DNA of 64,000 bases, taken from Branchiostoma lanceolatum (taxonomy: Eukaryota > Chordata > Leptocardii > Amphioxiformes > Branchiostomatidae). The first letter of the stretch is position 1; each line of letters begins with the position of its first letter. Made by a program: the position numbers and the translations under genes. The notes under the pieces are model-generated. The model ran no database searches, had not been told where the DNA came from, and saw nothing but the letters and a program-made list of their open reading frames with translations. Below, piece by piece: positions 51,302 through 63,455 of this stretch. The DNA is taken from the NCBI RefSeq assembly GCF_035083965.1, contig NC_089724.1, positions 20,602,974 through 20,666,973 on the forward strand, in the 5' to 3' direction.

Positions 51302-53614
51302 TCCGTGACGACCAACTGGTCCACGTGTGAATACTAAATTTCACTTGTATCAACTTCTTCTAAACAGAATGTCGCTCACAGCACGGTCATGCCGTCCTCT
51401 ATACCTTTGGTTTCGCCTAGTAACGTTACAGATATGTTGAAGTAAACTTCAAGTGTATTCTGTGTAACAGTGTAACTAATGTGCAATCAGTGATTAGAAA
51501 CATGGCGTGTCGGCCCCCTAATGACAGGTGATGAATGCCCCTCTAATTTGTATGTCTGTTTAAGGAGGTTTAATCTATTTAAACCTTCTTGGTCTGTTGC
51601 AAACTTTTTCTTCCTATGTGTACAAATCAAGTACGACCTTTTAGCTAGTTGTCATGTGTGGTGATTTTTGGCTTGCAAGGACCGCCCTTGATCATGGATA
51701 TGGTACTACCTTATGGTAGAAAGAAGTAATTTTGAGGAAGTGGATCATCTTGTGCAGTTTTCAATAAGATACCTCTATATTGATTATATCAGTTTGGATG
51801 TTTCTATTTTGATGAAATAAGTAATCTTTTGACGTCATCAAAACGATCAAGTGAATTTAAAGTTTCTGATCATGACTGAAAATGTCTAGTTCGTTTCCCT
51901 GCCCCCACCCACTAGTGATTATACTGTAGGAGTACGTCACTGGTGCCAACAGTTAGTGCCTCCAACGCTTATATGCGCCCACATGTGAAAGGGGGAAGGG
52001 GCGTAAAAGTGCTTTCTAAATGCAGCAAAAGTTACAGGTCTCCGGAAGGTGGCGACGCCCAGTTTTGTGCGTGAAACATGCGTAATGTGGTTCTTTGCTG
52101 TCTTGTACACTACAGTACCATCGATTGTTGTTCACTTGCAATTAGTCTACGGGCACGCAATAAACTTTGTAATTCATTGCCACAGCCTGTCATGGTACTT
52201 ACTATATGAATCAACCCGTGACTCATTTAGACATGCCATATGGTTTGTAGCTTGCCTAACGTAGATTGACCATGAATATATCATAACTGTTAGATACGGT
52301 TATAGGTCGATCAAAATTGTTTCCAGCACTCCATGGCTAAACTAAGGTTGTCATCTAATTTACTCAATAATGCCGAGATGCCATGGTCCTTACATAAAAT
52401 ATACTGAAGACGTGTTTCTCATCGATATCTGTCTGAGGTAATCATACACGTGCAACAGTTTTCCAGGAACGCTTTATTCATTTAGGTCACTTTGACTTGA
52501 TTATATAGATGACATCCGCGCGCGCAACAATTTTCGTCCGTTTCAAAAAACATGCAACCATACTGTAAATCGTTCAAAGAGGCTGCACATGTACATATTC
52601 GCCGTAAATTGAAGTATCGGCAAAAAGATAAAATGTCGTAGAATACCAAGGTCAATTCCAAAGACAAAGAAGAATATGCAAAAGAAAAAAAAATTATCGT
52701 TTGGTATACCATGTTCTCTGTGCTCAGTCATTTGTTCAACCTTCCTGGCCACTTCTATTTCATACGGAAGGCAAATTTTTTGCCTAACCAACGCTCGCAT
52801 CAATCTGAAATGCCCAGAGGATATGATCCATACAATCAAATCAGTATGGTAATATTTGCCACGCGTGGGTAAAACGTTAACCCAGGCATTGAACAAATCA
52901 AGATTACACCTATCCATGATGTCCAAATACAGACATGAAAAGGGCATGCATGACGATCGCATGTTGCAGTTGTCCATCTATAGCTATGCCTCTAGCTGGC
53001 TAGCACGATAAATGCTATATATATAGCACTCAAGGGTCCCGCATTACCTGCTAACCCTACCCTAATCCTGATATGAATGAGAGACTTAGATTTACGTACC
53101 AGTACGGACAAAGCACAAGGCCCTGTCTGTTCCAAACCTATGGGATCGCCCACCTGAAAAAAAAAACATTAAACGCATTCTGATATTCTTTTGTGTACCT
53201 TTTAACAACTTATCTATGAAATGCACTAGACAGAAGCCTTGTATAGTAAGACTGCTGACTTCCCTATCGGAATAGATTATTCCTTTACTATTCCATAAAG
53301 CCAATGATAAATGCTGCTTCGTCAAATTCGTGACACGGCTACTTCACTAAGGGATACATTAGCCCTTATTAGCCTCCGGTCTCTGAGCATCTCACAGTCT
53401 ACCATTCGCTGTCAAGTATCTTTTCAGTCTCGCTTTAACTCTTGAATCAAAATCTCTCTTTTTTCCATTCCGACATAAGGCCACAGCAAGTAATTTTTAT
53501 GGATGACATCAGCGCGCTCATTGATTTTCGCCTGATTTCGAAATAAAAAACAAGAAATTTCATTGTCCTCCAACGGTGGTCAACATGCCAAAAATTGGCA
53601 AATATGTCGTAAAC
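51302..53614. other. Gene-free stretch
   Basis: No supported exon. The longest minus-strand frame (52977-52543) overlaps a second frame, has a poly-Phe run from an A-rich tract and no homology, and is not called as a gene. Confidence 0.35.
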
Positions 53615-54015
53615 GTTGACAGTCTAAGGTGTTTCATCGCATATGAATACCCAGTGTAGTTCCTGCCCATGATGGTATGACAAGCTGTTTTCTGCGTTTG
53701 TTCTAGTTGATTGAGCTGTATACACATCTTCAAGAACAGTTTAATGTTGACAGTCCAAGGTGTTTCATTGCATATGAATACCCAGTGCAGTTCCTGCCCA
53801 TGATGGTATAATAACAAGCTGTTTTCTGCATTTGTTCTAGCAAGGACATTATATAAATAATGGGGGGGGGGCTAGTTAATTAAGCTGTATACACAAGGTG
53901 TTTCATCGCATATGAATTCCCAGTGTAGTTGCTTCAGATGATGGTACAACAAGCTCTTTTCTGCATTTGTTGTAACTAGTCTATTGAGATGTATACACAT
54001 CTACAAGGACATGTT
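53615..54015. repeat. Diverged tandem repeat, three units of about 128-145 bp
   Basis: Units start near 53617, 53745 and 53896. Shared blocks are AAGGTGTTTCATYGCATATG, CCCAGTGYAGTT, GATGATGGTA or ATGATGGTAT, ACAAGCTGTTTTCTGC, and TGTATACACATCT. The second unit has gained a poly-G run and an AT-rich insert. No coding function is apparent. Confidence 0.85.
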
Positions 54016-56520
54016 TACATTAAATCAAGGAGGTTTTATATTACATGTACATATGAAACCTCATTGGTTGAATACAGGACTAAAAGACCTGTTGGTCATG
54101 ATATCATATTTCCTCGCCTCAATTCTTGTTTAACAAGACTTATGATCTCAAAATTTGAAAATATAGGAATCTTGTTTTTTTTGCCCACCTTGTTTTTTTT
54201 TCGCCCTATCTCCTTAATTTTGGAGTCTGTGGAGGATGTCATCCATAAAATTTACTTGCTGTGGCCTAAACGAAATAGATAAGAATACGCCCGGTCCAAC
54301 AAAGCCACGTTTCTTGGCATAATTGGTGCCTTCTTTGTTCACAATACGGTTAAAAACAAAATTTTTAATACCACCAAATCATTCATACCACCAAATCATT
54401 CATACATCTTGTTAAATTGTTGTCTTTCTTAAGATACCGATTCTGATTTTAATTGCTTTTGAACGCACTTGCAGAACTACATGTAAGACTTTGAATTTAT
54501 ACAAGAAAGTGTATGTCGGACATGCCATTTTTTATGAAATAATTACATCTGAATGATGGATCACAAATATCATTGTATAATCATGTTTCTAACTTGCTCC
54601 AGTAGTTTCAAGAAGAACAAAACCACTTTTCACATAAGAAAATCAATGAAAAGTTATAATGGTCATGAATAATTTTGTTAACTGTAGCTGTCGTGATTCT
54701 TGCGTGCTCTTGGCAAAGGCAGTTGACTTGCGGTGTGCCGTGTTCAAAATGTCACTCATGGGGATAATAACTCCCTATGTGGGCGTAACTTCCGTTATAT
54801 CTACCAAGCGAAGCTGAAGCTCTAGGCGACAACATCAAAGTTATCCCTCACATGACTCCGGAATTCCCATAGACAGTCTATTTGCCGCGAGACGTAGCAA
54901 GTTGATATGCTCAGATGCACTGTTTTACACCAACGGACTTATGGTGAATACTCACCGTTCGTACCGAGACCGCTGGGTGACCATGGAGAAAGCTTAATGT
55001 AGCAGTTCTTATTAGATAAATTGTGTTCTTCATGTAATGCCCTCAGCCTTGCAAAACAGTAACTTTTATCAAAAGCCTGAGAACGTTCCTGGTCTGTGGT
55101 GCAGACTGTACGTGTGTGCTCACACGTTTTTAAAATGATATTGAACACAGTCCCTTCTATAAGTAATGATGGTTTTGGTTATTTCCGCTACCTCCATGAA
55201 AAATGAAGAGATTGTATGTTTGTCTATATCTGTGTGTTTGTCTATTTGTCACAGTGTTTGTGTTTCCAGATATGTTTAGTCAGCATAGCTTAAGGACCTC
55301 TGGATGGATTGTGATAATATTTGGTATGTACGTAGGCTATTTTTGATACTGCAGTAGAACTTCCGGCTTTTGTATCTTTTGCCTGGCCCATGCTATGGTC
55401 GTGGTTTTGGGTGGTTGGAATTTCATACTTGTGGCATGTGTCAGTTGTTTTATCAAAGGTGGACATTACCATACATAGCTTATGAGAATATGGAAGTCAT
55501 TTGCATAATTCAGTATGAAATGTAAACATGGAATTCTGCCCATTGCAAAGACTTCACAAAAATAATATATGATATATGTAATTTTGGTAGAGAGGACCAT
55601 CATTCGGACTAACATTACAGTTGTATTGCATCGATGAGCCATGATAAAAGATCTTTAAAAAAAAAACACTAAATATTTCATGGAGGTATGGGGTCTCCAT
55701 AATGACGTCAAAGAAGCCCCGTTGTATTTCTATTTTTCATAGATGTAAGAAAGACTTGTATTCATAATATATTGCACTTCATTTGAAAATAAGAAACTTC
55801 CCTGGTACTGCAACCTAATATATAAACTATACTGAATCTTAAAGCACTCTAGACCTCTGGCCTAATCGAGACTGTCCTATCAGATGATACATTTTTATTG
55901 TTATGTCCGGGGAACATCCAAGTAACACATTTTCCGTTTCGGCAAGTTCTTGCAGAATCATGCTATCTTTTGACATACATGATCAGTTGCTAGCCTTGCA
56001 TCCATCGTTGTCGGTTATCACATCAGGGGGCCTTACTTACGTCGACCTAACGCCGTTTGAGCCAGGTACAAAGCACGGTTGATAAGCTTATAATACCAAA
56101 GTGGCAAACCGATGGCTTAGGGATGATGACAGGAAAGCAATGTAATGAATCAGGCGTGTTGAGATCTTTATTATCACACAATGAACGCTGGTGCAATGAA
56201 CCAGAGGAGCCCCAGGCTGTATAAAGTCATTATCAAACCCTTCAAATCAGCAGATCCAAAGGGATCTCATCAAAACGTCACAGGTTGTTTCAGAAATTCA
56301 CCCGAAGTTTACAAACGACAGCAGTTTACCTCCGTTTTCAGTGTTCGCGCCCCAGATATTTCTTTTTAACAATCATTTGCTATCATCAGTTAGATCTAGC
56401 TGTAGATTCGGAGATTCCTTCATGTACATTTCATAGTCAATTATGGTACCAATGTTTCATTTCCGTCCGCTCTGAGGAACATCTTATATTGGCAATTTTA
56501 CACACAAAAGGTCTTTTGAC
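54016..56520. other. Gene-free stretch
   Basis: No exon recognised. AT-rich with short homopolymers (poly-T around 54174-54200). Confidence 0.4.
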
Positions 56521-56527
56521 CACTCAC

Positions 56528-56832
56528 GTATACACAATGATAACAAGGTGGGCATGTTTGAGAACGATCTCTTTGGGAGCCCTCTCCAGCTTCCGGCACA
56601 CTCGTCTACGGCTGCTCATCACACAACGCATCTCCAATCCACGCATGTAATGACCCGTGAATGCAGTATAATCCCATAGCCATGATATTGCCTGCCACGA
56701 TATTACGAACATAAACCAGTACATGTTTAGAAACACTTCTCTCGACATGGACTGTGCTGCTGAACTGGTTGACGATGAGCAGCCCGCCCTCTGCCGCCCA
56801 TCAGGTGCTCTAGGATTGATCAGGATGATCAT
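56528..56832 (-). CDS. Tentative internal exon of an unknown membrane protein
   Basis: The minus-strand frame is open through this block and ends exactly at a consensus donor (TATAC|GTGAGT, donor at 56527-56526). A possible acceptor is AAACAG before 56832. The frame encodes a Ser-rich stretch (GCSSSTSSAAQS), a strongly aromatic hydrophobic segment (VFLNMYWFMFVISWQAISWL), and a basic stretch (SSRRRVCRKLERAPKEIVLK). It looks like one membrane helix with a basic cytoplasmic flank. I do not recognise the family, and no partner exons were found nearby, so it may be chance or part of a gene spread over this gene-poor region. Confidence 0.3.
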
Positions 56833-58273
56833 CTGTTTAAGAAGTCGATGATGAAGCAGAATAACTGTTTCGTGAGGGATGTGCACATAATCAAGCTGAA
56901 AACTGAAGATAATATTCCTTGAAAATTCTACATACATGCCGGGCTCTTCTACGTACACATGTCAGTATATGTACACTGATTGTGCAGTATGTGAGGATTG
57001 TGAGCTCAGATCAAGCAGCCACCTGCCTCCCTGTACTCACGGGAAAAACTCCCGTCGCACACTGACTGCGTTATAAAATGTAGCCCTTTAGAAAACGCCT
57101 AATAGGTCCTGATTGTCAAAGAACACCTCCCATTGTCGGCGGTGATGCTCTCCAGAGTCTGCGTTAAGCGTGAATGATGTGTACATCCATTTAGTCTCAG
57201 ACATGTACTGAGCTTTTGGTGTTTGTGGTTTGCATAAGCTTCACATAGCAGACCCTTGACAGTATGCTATTCATCAGATTAAAACAAGAGAATACCGTAT
57301 CCACAATTTTGTTCTATATGACTAAGAGCCTGAGACTACTAGAAGTCGCTGAAACAGCTGAACATACAGAAATAGAATGGTTGTCTCCCGTGAAACAGGA
57401 CTAAGAAAACAAGACCGGTGGTCTTCTATGAGTTTAACTTTGCGTCTGCATTTTCGGATTCCCCCAGAAGAGTTCCTCTTATATATGCACAAGAACGTAA
57501 GTACAAAGAGACACAAAATCAACCAAGGTAATGAATTTATAGCAAACTTCCCGTGTTATTCAGTAGGCTCAACCAACTCGAGTAGATTCAATTGCCTTAC
57601 AAATATTTCCACGGTGGTAATAGCCTGGTGCAGTGTGACCGACTGTGACTTTATGTACGCCTTGAGTTGGCCCGCTGCTGCAACACGGAAACTTTGATTG
57701 CTGGAACGCCTAAATAACGGGCTTTCTCCACCGGAGCTCCTATGGTGTAACTGGGTACTGCTGACCTGAAACTAGCAGGACAAAGTAACAGCTACTTATC
57801 GCTGTATTGGCATGGAAATGTACAATTTGTCAAGCACCTCTTCGGTAACCACGAGGGGTTTCACTACTGTGGAGTGCTACATGAATGGTCTGGGTGCACC
57901 GGTGACGAGACTGACGTTAACAAATGGCGGAATGCGGTTCAGCTACGAAAGTGCGGGGATGAACGATGATTAGGATTAGAATGATAATGGAATGATTATC
58001 GGATTCCTGGGAATGCATTTGAGAGTCGTTTATTGTGTGTATTGAAAACATCAAATTAAAAACATGTTTTTCGCAAGTTTTATGCATACAGTCATGAATA
58101 AATGCACACCTAAAACCACATATTACTATAGATATTTGTCACAAACACATCGGCTTAATGGTCCCACTGCTTTCACTGTCCACTGATAGTCTCGAGAGAG
58201 GACGTTTTGTATTCAACCAATCATCACTGACTTTAAATCACCGACGTCACTGACTAAGGGGTTTGGTGCGCGG

Positions 58274-58344
58274 GTGGATGGATGGATGGATGGATGGATG
58301 GATGGATGGATGGATGGATGGATGGATGGATGGATGGATGGATG
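58274..58344 (+). repeat. (ATGG)n microsatellite
   Basis: About 17 perfect copies of the tetranucleotide, in otherwise gene-free sequence (56960-61380). Confidence 0.95.
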
Positions 58345-59043
58345 ACACTATCCACTCACGGTCTATAGAACATTTCATTCAGTCAAACATATTACCAGAA
58401 GATTCCTGGTATCAAATCAAATGAAGAAAAACAGCATCTAATACAAAAACAGTTAACTTTATACAAGACCATTGCTATGGTAAAAGCCATACTGCCTCCA
58501 CAAATCAATCGTAAAAAAAACTTCTCACGTACATGTATGTTCCGGGAAAATGTCTATGTCTATCTTATGCTTTAGAGCAATGGATCGTGGGCGTCTGTTC
58601 CTGATCAAACGTGAAAATATAAAGCAGGTGCATAAATCATAATCTGTCGGTATGGGCTGGGGAAATAAAACCTTTGTAAAACAGTCTACCCATGAGGTCA
58701 GTTTGTATTTCATTTCTTAAAGGCATCCAGAGCATTTTATGAGGTTTGAAACTTGACTAAAAAAACAATTTCTAGTAATTTCCACACCGAGTAAGTTTTA
58801 ATAACAGTATACCATTACATATCGAGCAAAGATACGATGTCGTTGTGTGGTGAGAACTGATAGAAAATCCAAGCCCTGATAGACTGATCGTGACTGTCCA
58901 TCACAATTAGCGGTTCGACCAATGAAAGAGTGACTGCATGTCCGTCAAATATTTGCATTTTTATGTTTTAATTTTGCATTTCTACGTTTTGACGGAGGTG
59001 GGCGTGGCTATGGTATCGGTCTATTTACACTAGGCGCGTGAAA

Positions 59044-59130
59044 CTAAAAGATCACCATGTAGCTTATTCTTGTGCCGATTAAGAGCACTAAAAGATCACC
59101 ATGTAGCTTATTTTTGTGCCGATTAAGAGT
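59044..59130 (+). repeat. 44-bp tandem duplication
   Basis: Two adjacent copies beginning CTAAAAGATCACCATGTAGC, with one difference (ATTCTTG against ATTTTTG). Confidence 0.9.
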
Positions 59131-59644
59131 TTGATAAGAAATCCGTACGCAAATGTGGTAAACAGTGGCATTAAATGTCAATTTCATAAAGATTACAGCA
59201 ACTCGAATATTTCCAGTTTTCAAGCCTCATAAAATGCTCTGGGTGCCTTTAAGCTTTGAAATATTATTATTCAGCCCTCAAAAAGTTCTATTGCCAGCAT
59301 TGTCGTTGATATTGTTGTCAATGTACATTGTATCATCTACAGTCAGTGTGGAATGAATTTTTTAGACTTCACTTATATACTGTGTATGCGATTTTACAAA
59401 TTGGACGCGTGTCAGTTCACAACACAGTATACTGCAATAGAGTGATATAACTGGTAACTTTGAATTACACAGTATGCTACTTTATCTGCCGGACAGGAGC
59501 CTAGACATTATGCAGTGCGTGCATGCGATAACCTAATCAGGAAGTCATCCAACCAGGTAGTCAGGGAGCCACTGTTGAACCTGTGATTCACCTCCCGCCG
59601 TAAACACTGGGGGATTGATGGCAAGTTTTGATAAATCCGATGTA

Positions 59645-60731
59645 ACGTTGGGTAACCTAAATTCGGGATTTTTCCGATAATGGTTGACTGAAATCAATCT
59701 AGCAGAACAATAAACCATCCTTTTTTTCTATTTTTCTGTCAGTATCATGTACTATCTTTGCACTAATCATATATATGGTAGATTTTGTCTCTAGTCGTGC
59801 TGACACCATAATATTTCAACTTGAAACTACCGTCCGCCGCACGCACAATTACGGTGCTGTCGGACAGGGGGGCACATTAATTCGGGAGAGAAGATTCGTC
59901 TTGAATATCTTACCGCTAATCACATTTTATACAGCAGCTATTCGTTCCATCCTTGGCTTGAGGAGAGTGCTATGGATATAGACGTGTCCAAGTAAAAAAA
60001 TACATGAAAAAACGGCCGTACCGCACACATCAGGCCTACGGGAACAACCCGTGTATTGAGTCGGTAGCTATAGAACGTCAAAGTCGACATCCACCGTCAT
60101 GGCAACGTGTACATTATTCATGGAAAGTTAGCCGGATACCGTAGCATTGATAATACTACTATGTCCATGTATTTCTTGTTGTGTTAGGAGCAAACTTTGA
60201 GGAAAATATCGTCCTCAGTCCACAATCACACGCAACATTTAGACAAAAAAGTGTTCCTCACAAACCTTTGTCGTCTGCTTGACAACAGAACTCCAAGATT
60301 CTGGGTAATGATATGGCGGCGGGAAAATACACGTGCCATAGGTTGTAGCAACAAAGAGGGATTTTGATGATTGATCACACTTAGAGTCCAATTGCAGGTC
60401 AGCAATTTTAAGAAAATAAGTTGTCTTGTAAATGATTGTGTTTAGCAGCAAGCGGATGTGACATTTGTCTTATAAACCAGCCGACAACGATGTAGTGTGC
60501 TTCTCCCACGAAGCCCTCAGACTGTTCCAATAAGGGACGGAGAGTTTTTGTCCTCGTCGCCTTCTAATGCATGCTTATCGAAGCTTTTCAGACAGTGTTC
60601 TGAATACGTTAGTCTGTCAAGTTTGCATTTCTAGCGGTATTACTGATGTTGCATCTAGCACATATCCCTAAATACCCCGTTTTCGAAAAATCCCGAATTT
60701 AAGTACCCCACGAATTTATGTTACCCAACGT
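59645..60731. mobile_element. 1.09-kb inverted-repeat element with TA flanks (candidate MITE)
   Basis: The left end ACGTTGGGTAACCTAAATTC and the reverse complement of the right end ACGTTGGGTAACATAAATTC match at 19 of 20 positions, and the shared AAATTCGGGATTTTTC continues after a small insertion on the right. TA dinucleotides flank both ends (59643-59644 and 60732-60733), as for Tc1/mariner-type insertions. No transposase frame remains. Confidence 0.65.
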
Positions 60732-61388
60732 TAAATGTAGATTCAAGAAACGATATCATATGCAGCGAGTGTCATTTCCACACCAGATGGCGATATATTT
60801 CATACAATATGAATCGTTCTGACGGGTGAAATATGTCAAGTATTCAGAGATTGCCTGTGCTATGATTATTGCATTATGTGATGCTATGTTATGTATTGAT
60901 TATGTGTCTTTCGTCTGGTATATGAACACTTCTCACAGACATACTCCATGTAGTATTCACTTAATAACTACGACATGCCATTGTCCGTTACATATCATCG
61001 GTGTGTATTCAAAGGAGACGGAAACTGCAGCTAGAGCGCCGATAACTATTCAGATAAGATTTACATATAAAAAATACAAGTATACTTAATGACAGCCTGA
61101 GGCCCCAGCACCAAATGTACTTCCAAATTATGTGAAGGACAAGGCATTAATTCTGTTTGCCCCATGTTAGCCTTTGCTGTAATTCGCACCTTTGATCTGG
61201 CTATCTTAAATAGGTCAATTTGGATGTCGTGCTGCCGTTATTGATCAGTTTAGAGGAATGTGTGTGTGTGACAATCACTCGTGATCTTTTATTCATTTCA
61301 GATACAGATACATATACATATACATATACAGTACAGATACAAATACAGATATATTCGAGTAAGACGACCGTGCCAGTTCCTACACCTG

Positions 61389-63133
61389 AAGGCCCCCTCT
61401 CATTGGGCTGCGGTACTGTGGCGGCACTGCCACGGCAGATTTTTACGGCACCGTCGCGTTTCTTCCACCAATTTTCATTTGCACTCTCACTGACGTGCGG
61501 CGCATTTGCGTTTGAAGCCCAGATGAGCAAGTTATAGAATGAACTTTATTGTTCGACAATGGTATATGGTACAATATATGGCACTAAATCAACAATACTG
61601 CAAGGCTAACCTATCCTACAATTATAAGTACAAAACATTATCGATAACAGTGTATGAATTACAATAAAGCCATGTATGGATGATTTTTTCCCTCGCTTTT
61701 AGGATGAAGTATAATGAAATTTACCTTTGTAGGTGGTATAGGAGTACATGGGACATGTCGTTCTGTGTACCAGATAGGGGGAAGTTTGTCTTAGTAGTAA
61801 TACTTTGTAACAGCGCATCTGTCTCTTTGCCATAAGTGGAACAGGCCATGGCCATTACAAATTGAAATTTATCTTCAATATTTTCATTACATGTGGGACA
61901 CAATCTGTTAGTGCCTGGTGTGTTGTGGTGTCGATCATTTTCAACTTCTAGACAATGTGCGCTGATTCTCAGTGTAGTTATGCTTATTGGTTTATTATGA
62001 TTTGATGTGATATAGTCTTCCCTACCAAAGTGATTTTTGATTTTATAAAATGTTTGGAGTTTACTAAAGTTTCTAAGTGGTTCCCTCCAGCCAGGGAGAA
62101 ACGTGAGTTTCACACTTTCTTTAAATGTATATCCAAAACGGTTGGTATCAACGTTAACTGCGGGGCTAAGCCAAACATGTCTACATAATATGTCCTGAGC
62201 GTGAGTAGCCCAGTCATTTTCTTCTTCGAATGATGAAGTGTCGTATGTTTTTTTAAATAATCCTGTTAGGAGGTAAATTGCTTAATCTTAGCGAAAGTAT
62301 CTAATCAACTATGTTTGACTATCAACGATCAATTATTCTTCTAATTCACCCCTTACGGCGAAACATTGGGTAAAATTTGCGATACAGTGCCTGACTGGTA
62401 TATCAAGTTCAGTTTATCACTGTATTTCTTGAATGGCACAAGAGCAGGGCGAGTGCATGTAGACGAGTGGTCTGATTCCTTTCCTGAGCGACTAGTCTAT
62501 CAACTTCCGTACTGGAATAAATGTACAATGCAGAGATCTAATTGTCAGTGGGATTAAGTAATATCCGAATGAAAATATCAGAGGATCTACAGCTACAATC
62601 CTCCACCTCACTACAATGCAGTAAATTTGGTTTAACCCAACTCTTAAACAGATCAATAGCTAGGGAAATGGACCGATTGCAGTTTGATGGTAGTGCTTTC
62701 AATTAATCAGAAACCGCAGTGCTGTCAATGGATCAAAATACAATGCAAAATTATTTAAGAAAATGCATCAAAAATTGATTTCAAGTGATAAAAGGATTTT
62801 CACTTATGACACTTGGTGCAAGAAAGGTAACATGTTATAGAATATACGTATAACCTTGAAACTGACATATCACTTTTACACAATAGCGCGCGCGGTGAGC
62901 TCCCGGTAAGCTCCTGGCGAGCGCGCGGCACTTTGCCACTTGCGTTTTTTTTCAAATTTTGAAAAAAATCGCCATTTCAACCGGCACGACGGCGGTGTGG
63001 ACCGGCACTGGTACGGCACTGAGACGTCACTAGGACGGTACGCTGAGGTCTGTGCACGGCACTGCGGCGGTAGCCATTTCCAAGCTACCGCACGTTACCG
63101 CCACAGTACCGCAGCCCAATGAGAGGGGGCCTT
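61389..63133. mobile_element. DNA-transposon-like element with perfect 36-bp inverted ends, carrying a LINE fragment
   Basis: The first 36 bases (61389-61424, starting AAGGCCCCCTCTCATTGGGC) are the exact reverse complement of 63098-63133. Sub-terminal regions on both sides are rich in CGGCAC/GGCACTG motifs. No transposase is seen; the interior contains a minus-strand LINE remnant. A clear target duplication was not found. The ends resemble those of the small element at 17804 only in the GGCCCCC start. Confidence 0.7.
61540..62280 (-). mobile_element. 5'-truncated non-LTR retrotransposon fragment inside the inverted-repeat element
   Basis: The minus-strand open frame contains DWATHAQDILCRHVW, LRISAHCLEVENDRHHNTPG and NRLCPTCNENIEDKFQFVMA. 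This is the Cys/His-containing tail found after the reverse transcriptase of LINE ORF2 proteins (SHxLxIExGRxxNxPRxxRxC pattern). The frame ends at 61721, and an AATAAA near 61550 on the minus strand marks the 3' end. The RT domain is missing. Confidence 0.75.
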
Positions 63134-63455
63134 AAGTGAGGAGGGTTGACACGGTTGCATTCGCGTGGATTTGTTTAGGGTGGATGACAGGTTGCGAATC
63201 TGAAACCCACACACTTTGGGCATCCGCCTTCTCCAGCGGCACCATTTCAAGGGAGACGTGCTTAAAGGAATAATAAGAAAATAAAGCAGGAGGATTAAGA
63301 AGACAAGGACAGTGTGTGGTACTATTACTGAAACTAAACCAGCTACAACCGAGTGATCAGTTGGACACTTTCCAAAAGTTGTGTCGTCTTGCTCTGTCAG
63401 TGTTCTACAACGATTTATTATGTATACATGGTATTCCAACGTCTTTCCCTTGCCT
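63095..63455 (-). CDS. Tentative 3' exon of a single-pass membrane protein, running into a transposon end
   Basis: On the minus strand an acceptor (CAATGTAG) at about 63456 opens a frame that contains NRCRTLTEQDDTTFGKCPTD, then a membrane helix (GLVSVIVPHTVLVFLILLLY), then a basic tail (KWCRWRRRMPKVCG). This looks like a receptor-type juxtamembrane, helix and tail. The last 12 codons and the stop are supplied by the inverted end of the element at 61389-63133. Upstream exons would lie beyond 63.5 kb, partly outside the window. Family not recognised; it may be a chance frame. Confidence 0.33.

Noticed and set aside
52482..52977. Minus-strand ORFs of 76 and 144 aa
   Set aside because: Overlapping frames, a poly-Phe run from an A-rich tract, and no clear domain or splice partners.
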